DNA from: an uncultured Lachnospiraceae bacterium | GTDB taxonomy: Bacteria; Bacillota; Clostridia; Lachnospirales; Lachnospiraceae | Reading direction: 5' to 3' | NCBI GenBank assembly: GCA_910588955.1 | Contig: CAJURQ010000025.1 | Span: forward strand, 1 to 52,437 | Length of the DNA: 52,437 bases | Part shown: one piece after another, positions 7,359 through 16,465 of the stretch | Layout: the number at the start of each line of letters is the position of its first letter | Position numbering within the stretch: the first letter of the stretch is position 1 | Translations under genes and position numbers: made by a program | Notes under the pieces: model-generated | The model's database searches: none | Told to the model about the DNA's origin: nothing | Seen by the model: the letters and a program-made list of their open reading frames with translations, nothing else

Positions 7359-9821
7359 TTATTCAGACATATAAATCGCCAGTTTCTTCTGCACAAACTC
7401 CACAGCCTCCTCCAGATACCGTTTCCCGGCTTCCCGCACCGCGTCTTCCACAACCGCGTCAGACAGATAGGGGGTGCGGACAGAGGATAGCAGGTCGTAC
7501 AGTTCCTTCGTCTCCTGCTCCGTTGGCACATAGACGCTCATTTGAACCACCAGACCATTCTCATCCCCAAAGGCATAGCCGCTGAAAGGCTCTCCCGGCT
7601 TGCCCCATTCGGGCAGCTGACCGCCCAGCGTTTCGAGATATGTCTGTAAACCCGTCTCATTGACGGGAAAACCGACCGGATAAATCATACGCTGCATATC
7701 CTCTGAAAGCGCTTCCCGCAAAAGCCCGCCGGCAAGCTCCGTCCGGGCGGACGCTGCGTTCACTCCCATCAGCGCATAGGGGCGGAAAGAATCCTTCACG
7801 TTCCCCGGCGTCAGCGCCATCTGACAATTTGTGCCATTCTCCCCGTTGTCCGACCTCTTCACAGACTGTAAAAAGGCGTAATTGTATCCGTTTTTCAATT
7901 CTCCCAAAGCCACCTTCTCATTGCCGGCAACGATCTGTACACCGCCGCCCTGCAGGTCATTGTAGGCGCTGAACTCATCGCTGCTGCCAACTGTGTTCTC
8001 GGCTCTCCCCTGATAGACTTGCAGCAGTTCCTCGGGCAGTCCCTCCATACAGGCATCATAAATACGCTTCGTCTGCTCCAGATAGTCGGACAGCTCCGCC
8101 GCATCGAGCTGCCCCGCCTCCGCAAACCAGAGCGGCGCGGACACCGGCATCAGTGCATTCAGTATCATGTCCTCGCTGTAAGTCTCCAGAATGCCTTCGC
8201 CCGGATGCTCACTTCTGAGTTTTTCTATCATATCCGCCAATGCGGAAAGATCCGACACTTCCGTCATATTTTCTTTGTCAGTCATATACATGGACACGGT
8301 CAACGCCGCCGGAATCATACAGATTTTTCCGTCCGCCGTAAAACTTTCCTTGATATTCGGAAGAATCTTTTCCTCCTTCTCCAATTCTGCCAGATACGGC
8401 GCCAAGTCCGCCAGCACACCCTTCTCCACATAGGAGTTTACGGGAAGCCCGTCCAAAATGAGAAAATCGGGACCCTTACCCGCCATAATTTCCGTGTTCA
8501 GCTTTTTCACCGCATCTTCTCTGGTGACGCTGCCTTCCTCGTCCATGCCTACCTTGTATTCCACATAGACATCGGGGTTCGCCCCCTGATAGCGGATGAT
8601 CGCCTGCCGTAAAATATCGTTCTCTGTCAGACTGTACGCCGTGAGCGTCTGCAACGGCACGGTACTGATTTCGGGATCGTAGGCGAAGGACGACACCTTT
8701 CCCTCGGAAAATGCCGCCATAAACCCTTCCTCCGCCATCCGTATCATCTTTACCACATGCTTCATGGGGTCGCTCAGACTGCACAGTCCGCCGTTGATCA
8801 CCTGCTCCATGACCGTGCCGCCGATCACATGACGGTACACGCCCTTGCTGCAAACCAGATAAACACCCTCTTCCTCCGCCGGAAAAATACTGTAGGTGGA
8901 TTCCGCGACATTCTTGTTGAGCGCACAGTTTTTATTCACAAAATCCGTAATCACATCATCCTCGATCCGCTCCGCCGTGTCAAGCGCATACAGGACAACG
9001 CCGTCACTCTCGCTCTTGACCGCCATATAGTTGTCCCAGACACAGAACATGTCCGGTATAATATCCGCCGCCAGAAACAGCTTCGCCGTCCCCGTTTCTT
9101 GATCGATCTCATAAATGTTCGGCTCCATAGATGCCACAAAGAGCCTGCTGCCATCCTCCGAAAAACCGAGACTTGCGGCAATATCAAACTCATCTGCGGG
9201 CACGTCAAACCACTTCGTCTCGCCCTGCGCGGAAATCAGACAAATCTTATTTCTGTTTCCCTCATCCGTTTCCGCCTCTTCGTCTGTTTCGGCTTCCTTT
9301 TCATCTGTCGCCCCTTCGCTGTCCCCGGATTCCTCAGCGTCTTCTTCCTCTCCTTCTCCGTCCCCAGCTTCCCCGGCATCCTCTTCCGCCGCCCCGGTCA
9401 ACCCGCTAAAGCTCCTGCAGAGCATAGCCACGCTTCCGTCGGGAGCCGCCTTCATGTCATATACATAATAATTCATCGCCAGATCATTCCAGCCCGGCAG
9501 GGCATCCGGCTTCCACGTCACACCTTTGTCTTCGGAGATCCATCGCCCCTCCGCGCCGTTTTCCAGAAGGACGAGCTTCCCGTCGGAAAGCTCTTTCAGA
9601 TCCATAAGTTCCCCGGTATCCACATCCAGCATGGTCTCCACATACCGCCCCATGGCGACGGCGTCGCCGGACAGCTCACCCGTCTTTGTCGTCGTGCCGC
9701 CTGTTCCGTCGTCCCCGCCTTTGCCGCCGCACCCTGCGAGGGACAAAGCCATCACCCCCGCCAGCCACAAAGCCGCCGCCTTTCTCCATCTTTTCTGTTG
9801 TTTCCCGCTGCTTTTCCGCAT
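7359..9821 (-). CDS. Propeller-fused extracellular solute-binding lipoprotein (copy 2)
   Basis: An 820-residue exported lipoprotein, about twice the usual size of a sugar-binding protein. It has a basic n-region, a hydrophobic h-region and the lipobox LAGC (Cys31). Residues 50-390 look like a beta-propeller: an Asp box, SEDKGVTW, stands at 96-103 and short hydrophobic strand repeats follow. An acidic insert of about 45 residues (145-189, almost only E, D, G, A, S and T) interrupts it. From about residue 390 a family-1 type solute-binding domain begins (KKLNTEIMAGKGPDFLILDG, then a long alpha/beta region). Site GGAGGA precedes the ATG. It is paralogous to the gene at 9985 and sits directly upstream of the two permeases. 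Ligand unknown; the fusion is the unusual point. Confidence 0.85.
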   Translation of the reverse strand: MRKSSGKQQKRWRKAAALWLAGVMALSLAGCGGKGGDDGTGGTTTKTGELSGDAVAMGRYVETMLDVDTGELMDLKELSDGKLVLLENGAEGRWISEDKGVTWKPDALPGWNDLAMNYYVYDMKAAPDGSVAMLCRSFSGLTGAAEEDAGEAGDGEGEEEDAEESGDSEGATDEKEAETDEEAETDEGNRNKICLISAQGETKWFDVPADEFDIAASLGFSEDGSRLFVASMEPNIYEIDQETGTAKLFLAADIIPDMFCVWDNYMAVKSESDGVVLYALDTAERIEDDVITDFVNKNCALNKNVAESTYSIFPAEEEGVYLVCSKGVYRHVIGGTVMEQVINGGLCSLSDPMKHVVKMIRMAEEGFMAAFSEGKVSSFAYDPEISTVPLQTLTAYSLTENDILRQAIIRYQGANPDVYVEYKVGMDEEGSVTREDAVKKLNTEIMAGKGPDFLILDGLPVNSYVEKGVLADLAPYLAELEKEEKILPNIKESFTADGKICMIPAALTVSMYMTDKENMTEVSDLSALADMIEKLRSEHPGEGILETYSEDMILNALMPVSAPLWFAEAGQLDAAELSDYLEQTKRIYDACMEGLPEELLQVYQGRAENTVGSSDEFSAYNDLQGGGVQIVAGNEKVALGELKNGYNYAFLQSVKRSDNGENGTNCQMALTPGNVKDSFRPYALMGVNAASARTELAGGLLREALSEDMQRMIYPVGFPVNETGLQTYLETLGGQLPEWGKPGEPFSGYAFGDENGLVVQMSVYVPTEQETKELYDLLSSVRTPYLSDAVVEDAVREAGKRYLEEAVEFVQKKLAIYMSE

Positions 9822-9888
9822 CTGAATTATCCTCCAAACTTTTTCATTCTATCCCATCAAGTTATATCTGTGCATTTTTTATGATGAT

Positions 9889-9974
9889 AAATTTCGCAAA
9901 TTATTCTCGAAGCTGTCCTTGCGTAGAAAATCCATTTTTCGGAGCCGGACACAAGAGAATAATTTGCAAAATTT
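9889..9974. repeat. Long inverted repeat between the two lipoprotein genes
   Basis: Arms 9889-9908 and 9955-9974 pair over 20 bp with one G-T wobble (core GCAAATTATTCTC / GAGAATAATTTGC). A second short stem, TGTCC / GGACA, lies inside, with about 30 bases in the loop. It fills the gap after the stop of the 9985 gene and before the start of the 7359 gene. It has no clean T tract, so it may be a processing or stability hairpin, or a small palindromic repeat, rather than a terminator. Confidence 0.65.
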
Positions 9975-9984
9975 TACTTTAAAA

Positions 9985-12426
9985 TCATTCCGCCATATAC
10001 AACTCAACCCGCGCCTTAATCTTCTGCACCGCCTCATCTAACGACATCTGCTCTTTCAGATACTGCGCGCCGATCTCGATCACCGCATTCTCCACTACAG
10101 TGTCCGCCACATAAGGCGTCTTCACCTGACTGCAGAGCGTGTAAAGTTTCTGGAACTCCTCCTGCGTCGGCATATAGATATCCATGTGGAACTCCCTGCC
10201 ATCGCTATAACTGCCGCCCACGGAACTGCACGGCTCACCGTACTCTTTGTCCGTGCCGCCGTTCTTAAAAATCTTCCATTGATTGCTGAGCTGCTCTTTA
10301 AGCGCGCTCTCGTTCACCATGAATCCGTCGTAGAGAAGGCTCTGCACCTGCGTGCCCATAATGATGTCAAAGAACCGCTCCGCCTCCTCCTGATGAGTGG
10401 AAGCTGCGGAAAGCCCCACCAGCACCGACGGCTCAAAGGCGCCCTCGCTCATTCCGTCAAGGAACTTCATGTCCACATCCTCAAATCCCTCGCAGTATTT
10501 TAAGGACAATCCGCTCTGATAAGCGTAGACACTTTTCAGCATACCGAAGTTGAGCTCCATGCCCTGCATCATAAAATCGTCATAGTCCAGTCCCACATCA
10601 TTGAAATTCTCATATGCGTATTTCTCTTCCTTATAATAATCCTTCTGCCATCCGTAAGATTCCTCAACATACTCGGGGATTCCTTCCAGAGCAGTCGTTG
10701 AAATCTGATTCATCGCAGATAAATATTCCGAAAGCGCTTCACCGTCGATGCCGCCCGACTCCCCGATAAAAGCCGTAGCCGCCACGGGAAGAAGCCACCG
10801 CACCGCCGCCTCCTCGAAAAAGAATCGACAGATTTCCGCCTCTGGCTTCTCGGCTTTGATTTTTTCCACGGTGTCCACAAGAGACGCAAGGTCCGTAATG
10901 CCCGCAAGATCGTCCTGCCTGCCAATCACCATGGGAATCTGGAAATATACCGGCATCATATATACGCCGCCCTCGTGATTGAACGCCTCCACAATATTAG
11001 GAAGAAGTGTCGTGTCCCCCGTCAGACTGTCAATGTGGGGTTTCAAATCTTTCAGAATGCCCTTCTCCTCATAGGATTTCACAGGAAGTCCGTCCATGAT
11101 AATCACGTCCGGACCCTTGCCCGCCATCAGCTCCGTGTTTAACTTCTTGATCGCGTCCTCCGCCGCCTTTGCATCCAAACCGCTCACGCCAACTTCATAC
11201 CTGACGAAGGTATCCGGGTTTTCCGTCTGGAACTGGGCGATCGCCTGCCGCACCGCGTCCTGCTCTTCCAGAGAGTACACCGAAATCATATTCTCGGGCA
11301 CTGTGGGTACATTGGCGTCATACTTGTAAAGCGCCACCGTTCCGCCTGAAAACAGCGCCGCAAACTCATTCTCCCCGTATGCAGTGACACCGATCATATT
11401 CATGGAAGGGTTGCTGAAACTGGTGAGCGCGCCGTCAATAATCTGCTCCATTACGCTTCCGCCGATCACATGGCGGTACATCCCGCCCTTGCCTGCCAGA
11501 TAGAGCACTTCATCTTCGCCCGGCATCATATACACCGAATAGCTGTCGTTGGCATAGTACTCGTTCTTATAGTTTTCCTCCATAAAGTCGGCGAGAACGC
11601 TGTCCTCCACCCACTTTTCTTCCTTTCGGTCGTAGATGGAAATCCCCTCTCTGGAGGTGAGGAAAAACATCTTGTCTCCCTGACATTTCACCAGATCCGG
11701 GCGCCACTCCATCGTCACCTCTTTCGTCAGCGTCCCGCTCTCCACGTCCACCCGGTAGACCATACCTCCGCCAACCGTTGTTGCAAACAGCTCCCCCTCG
11801 GGAGAATAAAAAATGTCGTAAACATAACTTTCATCCTCCTGCACAGGCAGCGAATCAATCTTCTTCACCGTGCCGTCCGGCGCTGCCACATGCAGCCATG
11901 GGTTAAATTCTTCCGTCTGATCGTACGCTGCATTGTCCGAGGAAAGCACCGCCACCGTCCCGTCAGGCGCAGCCGCCATACTGAATATATAATTGTTCTC
12001 CGCAAAGGTTTTCATATTGTCGATGCCGGGAATTGGAACCGCCTCCCAGCTTGCGCCATTGTCCGAGGAGATAAGCTGCCCTGCCCCCTCATCCAGAACA
12101 AGCAGTCTTCCGTCCGTGAGCGCCGTGATGGTGTATGATCTGGACGCACTCTCCGGGAGTTCTACTGTCGTCTCCACGTAACGCCCCATTGCGGTCGGTT
12201 CATTGTCGGAATTTCCTTCGTCCGTCCCTGTCTCTCCACTACGCACATCATTTTCCGCTCCCGTTTCATCCGCCGAAGACGCCCCCGTCTCGTCCGTGGG
12301 ACTGCCACCCCCGCAGCCCGCCAGCGTCCCCGCTGTGATAACAAGCATCATGCCGACCGCCAGCAGACTTTTCACGCTGCCACATTTCTTTACCTTATTT
12401 CCGTATCTATTCCCATTTCGTTTCAT
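9985..12426 (-). CDS. Propeller-fused extracellular solute-binding lipoprotein (copy 1)
   Basis: An 813-residue lipoprotein (lipobox LAGC, Cys38) with the same plan as the gene downstream: an acidic Ser/Thr/Glu/Gly linker, the block AMGRYVET, an Asp box SSDNGASW (about 120-127), propeller-like repeats, the block YRHVIGGSVMEQ, then a solute-binding domain starting near residue 395 (KKLNTELMAGKGPDVIIMDG). Both proteins end with the same helical tail (VKTPYVADTVVENAV here). They are clearly tandem paralogs that have diverged, which suggests different ligands or one binding and one sensing role. I start at the ATG at 12426; a TTG three codons upstream (12435), with AAAGG eight bases before it, is possible. 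The functional partner is the permease pair. Confidence 0.85.
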   Translation of the reverse strand: MKRNGNRYGNKVKKCGSVKSLLAVGMMLVITAGTLAGCGGGSPTDETGASSADETGAENDVRSGETGTDEGNSDNEPTAMGRYVETTVELPESASRSYTITALTDGRLLVLDEGAGQLISSDNGASWEAVPIPGIDNMKTFAENNYIFSMAAAPDGTVAVLSSDNAAYDQTEEFNPWLHVAAPDGTVKKIDSLPVQEDESYVYDIFYSPEGELFATTVGGGMVYRVDVESGTLTKEVTMEWRPDLVKCQGDKMFFLTSREGISIYDRKEEKWVEDSVLADFMEENYKNEYYANDSYSVYMMPGEDEVLYLAGKGGMYRHVIGGSVMEQIIDGALTSFSNPSMNMIGVTAYGENEFAALFSGGTVALYKYDANVPTVPENMISVYSLEEQDAVRQAIAQFQTENPDTFVRYEVGVSGLDAKAAEDAIKKLNTELMAGKGPDVIIMDGLPVKSYEEKGILKDLKPHIDSLTGDTTLLPNIVEAFNHEGGVYMMPVYFQIPMVIGRQDDLAGITDLASLVDTVEKIKAEKPEAEICRFFFEEAAVRWLLPVAATAFIGESGGIDGEALSEYLSAMNQISTTALEGIPEYVEESYGWQKDYYKEEKYAYENFNDVGLDYDDFMMQGMELNFGMLKSVYAYQSGLSLKYCEGFEDVDMKFLDGMSEGAFEPSVLVGLSAASTHQEEAERFFDIIMGTQVQSLLYDGFMVNESALKEQLSNQWKIFKNGGTDKEYGEPCSSVGGSYSDGREFHMDIYMPTQEEFQKLYTLCSQVKTPYVADTVVENAVIEIGAQYLKEQMSLDEAVQKIKARVELYMAE

Positions 12427-12497
12427 ATATCTCAATCACCATACCTTTCTTTTCCGCTAACCGCCATGTCACAGCTTGACGCGACTCAAATCCGTGC

Positions 12498-12592
12498 GGA
12501 GAATGCCGTATTTCAGGCATTCTCCTACGCGAGACATAGAACTTCTTGGCGTCCCGTCCTATGGCGGGACGTCTTTAGAAGTTCTTCTCGCG
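12498..12592 (-). repeat. Dispersed two-hairpin element, full copy 1
   Basis: Directly after the stop of the 12602 lipoprotein gene (minus strand) lies a large hairpin: CGCGAGA pairs with TCTCGCG, AGAACTTCT with AGAAGTTCT and CGTCCCG with CGGGACG. A second hairpin follows, GGAGAATGCC / GGCATTCTCC around 8 bases. The same two-hairpin order, with the same loop words, follows the ABC-F gene at 26954. The plus strand shows TTTTT after the large stem, so it could also stop plus-strand transcription. Confidence 0.8.
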
Positions 12593-12601
12593 TTTTTCAC
12601 G

Positions 12602-13306
12602 CTACTCGATGCTCATCATCACAATGCTGTCCGCCAGAAAACTCCCGTCCGTCTGCCATTTCCCTTTGATAGTCACCGTCAGTCCTTCCTCCAAATCCGC
12701 CAAACTCCCCTCTCTCGATGAAACATCCTCCGGATTTATGCCGCTATTCTTTACTGTATCATATTGGTAAACACAATTTTCCGCCATATGTATAGTAACC
12801 AGGTCGCTTTCTTCCTCATTCCCCGGCGCAGGAGCAACCGCATAACTGACGCCATCCTCAACCCATGTATCATGCTTACATATGACAAAGCTGTCACTTT
12901 CTACGCTCCGCACGTCGCCCTCAAGCTGCTCGTTTCCGGCAGACTGTGCATCCGTGCCGTTCTCTCCATCTGCATTCTGTCCGGCTTTCTCCGGCGTCCC
13001 GTTCTCCGCTCCGTCTTTTGCGTCTGCGCCCGCTTCCTCCGCCACATCATTCTCGAAATTTTCTTCGTCTTTCCCGTCCGCGTCGTTCGCCCGGCTGTCT
13101 TCGTCGGTTTCGTTTTTCAGCTCTTCCATGTTCCCCGATGATAAATCTACCGGAGCCGGCTCTTCCGCCTTCCCACATCCCACTGCCGTAACTGTCATCA
13201 AAGCGCAGGCGATCGCCAAAACCACTCTGCGTCTGTTTCTTTTTCCAACCTGCCCTGACATCCCGCCGGCATTATGTTGTCTCGTCATCTTCTGAAAATT
13301 TATCAT
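12602..13306 (-). CDS. Acidic lipoprotein with a C-terminal DUF5666-like domain
   Basis: About 234 residues: a basic n-region (GKRNRRR), a hydrophobic stretch and the lipobox AVGC, so it is a predicted membrane-anchored lipoprotein. A low-complexity acidic region rich in E, D, N, A and G follows (roughly residues 45-120). The C-terminal 100 residues are ordered and end in SLADLEEGLTVTIKGKW and SFLADSIVMM, a short beta-rich pattern also seen at the end of the next lipoprotein (13423). I start at the second ATG (13306), which gives nine bases to AGGAG; the ATG at 13312 is too close. Function unknown; the resemblance to DUF5666 is by eye only. Confidence 0.7.
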   Translation of the reverse strand: MINFQKMTRQHNAGGMSGQVGKRNRRRVVLAIACALMTVTAVGCGKAEEPAPVDLSSGNMEELKNETDEDSRANDADGKDEENFENDVAEEAGADAKDGAENGTPEKAGQNADGENGTDAQSAGNEQLEGDVRSVESDSFVICKHDTWVEDGVSYAVAPAPGNEEESDLVTIHMAENCVYQYDTVKNSGINPEDVSSREGSLADLEEGLTVTIKGKWQTDGSFLADSIVMMSIE

Positions 13307-13422
13307 AATCATTCACTCCTTATCATACTAAAGTTTTCTCTAAAGAATCTCTAAGAATATTTAAATCTTTCTGAAGCTGCCTTCATAAAATATTAACTAT
13401 TTTTTTCCGCATTTCCCTGCAA

Positions 13423-14142
13423 CTAAACATATACTTCCATAATCACCCTCGTCGCCACAAAGGTCTCGCCCTCATAATACCCTTCCAGCTCCACGCCCAT
13501 GCCCTCTTCCAGATCGGAGACCGCAGCTTCCCGCATATCAATCCCGGCGCCGCCGCCCTGAATCGTCCAGTGCTCCACCTTCGTGTCCTGCGTGAATTTG
13601 ACCGGGATGTTCTTCGCGTCCTTCACCTCCAGCAGGGTTACCACGCCGTTCTCATCCATCAGCGTCGTCTGTGCCAGCGTCATGCCGTCCGCCTGCGGTT
13701 TCTGCACCTTCCCGGCAAGATGCTCTGTCTCCTGCGATAATGTGACTGCCTGCCCTTCTTTTTCCGGCTCTTTTGCCGCCTCACTGCCGCTTTCCGGCGG
13801 CTCCTCATTCTCCTTTCCCTGCGCCGGAACCGGCTCCTCCCTTGCCCATTCCCCTTCCTGCGTTTTCGGTACATCCGAGCCGTTTTCACCTTCCTGTTCC
13901 TTCTCTGTCACGCCGTCTGCGTTCTCCTGTTTCGCCGTGTCATTCTCCGTTTCTTCCGGCATCTCCGCCTCCGCCGTGATATTTTCCTGCGGCTTTTCTG
14001 GCATATCCCCCTTCCCCGCGCACCCCGTCATCCCCAGAATCACCGCCAGAGCAAGCACTGCCGTCATCCGCTTTTCCTTCGTTCGTCGTAAAAATCCTCC
14101 TATTGTGACATAGTTTTTTCTTTTCTTCTCTTTTGTCCTCAT
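13423..14142 (-). CDS. Acidic lipoprotein, paralog of the 12602 protein
   Basis: About 239 residues with a basic start, a hydrophobic segment (MTAVLALAVILGMTGC) and lipobox cysteine. A long Glu/Lys/Pro-rich spacer (roughly 45-150) leads to a C-terminal domain whose end, VSDLEEGMGVELEGYY then FVATRVIMEVYV, matches the tail of the neighbouring lipoprotein. The start is uncertain: ATG 14142 gives a basic n-region, GTG 14178 extends it, and ATG at about 14067 has a GAAGGA site but would leave a signal peptide without positive charge. No enzyme motif is visible. The spacer suggests a cell-wall-crossing stalk that presents the small C-terminal domain. Function unknown. Confidence 0.65.
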   Translation of the reverse strand: MRTKEKKRKNYVTIGGFLRRTKEKRMTAVLALAVILGMTGCAGKGDMPEKPQENITAEAEMPEETENDTAKQENADGVTEKEQEGENGSDVPKTQEGEWAREEPVPAQGKENEEPPESGSEAAKEPEKEGQAVTLSQETEHLAGKVQKPQADGMTLAQTTLMDENGVVTLLEVKDAKNIPVKFTQDTKVEHWTIQGGGAGIDMREAAVSDLEEGMGVELEGYYEGETFVATRVIMEVYV

Positions 14143-14299
14143 CCTGCTGCATCCTTTCCGGGTCACCACTGTTTTCACTTATGTAACCCTCGTTTTTTCA
14201 TCTCCCAATGTTAACAGGCGTTCCTCTAAAGTATCTCTAAAATTTCTTAAGCTTTTCTTTATCTGCCGCTTTCTGACTCTGCTTATGCACACAAAAAAA

Positions 14300-14335
14300 G
14301 GTCTGCAAAATGTGAAAACCCACACTTTGCAGACC
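14300..14335. terminator. Bidirectional-type terminator
   Basis: A 15-bp stem with one mismatch (arms 14300-14314 and 14321-14335, GGTCTGCAAA / TTTGCAGACC) has a 6-base loop, seven A on the left and seven T on the right. It separates the chemoreceptor gene from the lipoprotein gene downstream. Confidence 0.85.
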
Positions 14336-14392
14336 CTTTTTCCCTATTCTATTCCCACTTCTTAAAAATTTTTCAAATTTCGGGAATCCCCG

Positions 14393-16393
14393 TCACACCT
14401 TAAAGGATGCCACCGTCTCCTTCAACTCCTCGCTTAAGCCCGACAGTTCCTTCATCTGGATGAGCACCGCCTGCGAACTTTCATTGGAAGTCACGGCGGA
14501 CGCCTCCATCTTCTGCATAAACGCCGCAATCTCTCCCACCAGTTCGGTGATCGCCGCAAGGGAATCGCTGATACCCTCCATGCTTGCGCTCATCTCTTGG
14601 GAGGACGCGCCCAGCTCACCGGAAATCCCGCTGTAAAACGCCGCGTCCTTCTCGTACATACCGGCAAGCTCCGTCATACCCTGATAATCCTTCATCACTT
14701 TCTCATTCATAAAGGTAAGCAGTTTTTCCGCACTTTTAGAGAGAAATTCCACGCTGTGCACCACATCTTCCGTCACCCTGCGGATCTGGTCTACCGCGTT
14801 TCTGGAATGGTCGGCAAGTTCCCTGATCTCATTTGCCACCACCGCGAAGCCCCGCCCCGCCTCCCCGGCTCTCGACGCCTCTATAGACGCATTCAGCGCC
14901 AAGAGATTTGTCTGGGAACTGATGGCGAGAATCTCTTCCGTCAGCGTGTCGATCTCCTTCACTTTCTGGCTCCCCTTTATGGCGTCGCCAAGCTCTTCCA
15001 TGGTTGAACCGCAGAGCGACACCGCCTCATCCGCCGACTTTCTGGACTCTTCGTGCTGTCTGCCTGCACGCTCCATGATGCCGCCGGATTGATCCGCCGC
15101 CTCACCCGCTTTCTTCGCCACATTCTCAATGGCTCTGCCCAGCTCCTCACCCATATTTTTAATCTGCTCCGCCAGCGCCTTCGCCTCGGCGGTCTGCTGC
15201 ATCACATGTCCCGCCGTCTCCGCAATGAAGGAGATATCGCCGCCAAGCACATGCATTTTATCGGAAGTTCCCTCCGCGATATCGCTGATGCTCTCCGCCT
15301 CGCCCTTGGTATTCAAAATAATACTGCGTATCTGCTGTCTGACCTCCACCGTCGCCTTCTGAATCTGTTCCGTCTCGTTCTTATACTGCGCGGGAATCCC
15401 CTGTTCCGTCACCGGGTTTTCCGAAAAGTCGCCGGACGCGAACTGCTTCAGCATCTTTACGGGCGCGAGCGTCCTGCCGATCAGCCCTGCCATAAACACC
15501 GCCACCAGCGCAATGATAACAAGCGCCGTCACCACAGCTACCAGAATCATTGTCACCAGCGAGCTCCACACATGGGAAGTCGGGCACACCACCCCCAGCT
15601 TCCAGCCGCAGCCCGCGATCTGGGACGCCGCAAAGTAACACGCCGTTCCGTCGTAGTCCGTCGTCTCTACAATAACTTTTTCGTTTCCCTCTACCAGATT
15701 TTTCAGTGTGGGCATGATATCCATCACTTTTACCGCCGCATCCTCGGAAGGCTCGTACTCTTTGTTCCTGTGCGCCACATACTGCCCGCTGCTGTCCGAC
15801 AGGAAGCCGTATGCCCCCTCCGCGTAGTTGATGCTCCCGGTCAGATCCGTCACCGTGCCGAGCGTCACGTCCAGACCGATCACCGCCGCAAGCGTGCCGT
15901 CTATGTACACCGGGGACGCGATGGTCGTACACATCTGCCCCGTCAGCACATCCCAGTAAGGGTCTGTCACAATGGTGTCCCCCGCCGCGTCCGCCTGCTG
16001 GTACCAACCGCGCTGCACGGGATCATAGCCTTCCGGTATCGCCGCCTCCCTGTTGGACTGGATAAACCTGCTGTCGTTTGTGCCGCAGTAAAGATTCAGA
16101 AGCTCGCCCCTGCCCTTCGCGTGCACATCCACCACCGACTGCAAAAACTCTGTGTCCAGACTGGCCGCCGCCTCAATGCTGCCCGCCGTTCCCTTCGCCA
16201 GCATCATCTCGTTCTCAATCCACGTATTGATCTCCTCCGCGTACTTATCCGCGTAGAGCTGTAAGATATCCTTCTGCTCCGCCATCATGCGCCGCCCCGC
16301 GATCGCAACGATCCCCAGCGTGGTGAGGAGGATACTCGCCGCCACAATACAGATAACGCTGATCGTCAATCTGCCCTTCATTGTCTTGCTCAC
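14393..16393 (-). CDS. Methyl-accepting chemotaxis protein with Cache sensor
   Basis: A 666-residue chemoreceptor: first membrane segment about residues 8-30, a large extracytoplasmic dCache-like sensor (about 35-270, with DPVQRGWYQQA and DPYWDVLTGQMCTTIASPVY), a second membrane segment near 275-300, HAMP, and the cytoplasmic signalling coiled coil. The conserved hairpin tip is present (SSQTNLLALNASIEASRAGE, then GRGFAVVANEIRELA). I start at GTG 16393 because AGAGAGG lies nine bases upstream; the TTG at 16417 has no such site. Cache receptors often bind amino acids or small organic acids; the ligand cannot be read here. It is followed by a strong terminator and preceded by a phased direct repeat, so it is probably regulated separately from the kinases upstream. 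Confidence 0.93.
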   Translation of the reverse strand: MSKTMKGRLTISVICIVAASILLTTLGIVAIAGRRMMAEQKDILQLYADKYAEEINTWIENEMMLAKGTAGSIEAAASLDTEFLQSVVDVHAKGRGELLNLYCGTNDSRFIQSNREAAIPEGYDPVQRGWYQQADAAGDTIVTDPYWDVLTGQMCTTIASPVYIDGTLAAVIGLDVTLGTVTDLTGSINYAEGAYGFLSDSSGQYVAHRNKEYEPSEDAAVKVMDIMPTLKNLVEGNEKVIVETTDYDGTACYFAASQIAGCGWKLGVVCPTSHVWSSLVTMILVAVVTALVIIALVAVFMAGLIGRTLAPVKMLKQFASGDFSENPVTEQGIPAQYKNETEQIQKATVEVRQQIRSIILNTKGEAESISDIAEGTSDKMHVLGGDISFIAETAGHVMQQTAEAKALAEQIKNMGEELGRAIENVAKKAGEAADQSGGIMERAGRQHEESRKSADEAVSLCGSTMEELGDAIKGSQKVKEIDTLTEEILAISSQTNLLALNASIEASRAGEAGRGFAVVANEIRELADHSRNAVDQIRRVTEDVVHSVEFLSKSAEKLLTFMNEKVMKDYQGMTELAGMYEKDAAFYSGISGELGASSQEMSASMEGISDSLAAITELVGEIAAFMQKMEASAVTSNESSQAVLIQMKELSGLSEELKETVASFKV

Positions 16394-16465
16394 TCTTATG
16401 CACCTCTCTTCAGTCAAATTTCCACATTCTATTTTACATTAAAATCTTTCTCTTTTATGTCTTCT

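Noticed and set aside
14085..14120. AGGAGG inside the 5' part of the 13423 lipoprotein gene, suggesting an internal start
   Set aside because: No ATG, GTG or TTG lies at a usable distance; starting at the next ATG would remove the basic n-region of the signal peptide.
15053..16264. A 403-residue plus-strand frame opposite the chemoreceptor
   Set aside because: Composition is His/Arg-rich and typical of antisense frames in GC-rich genes; the minus-strand chemoreceptor is certain.
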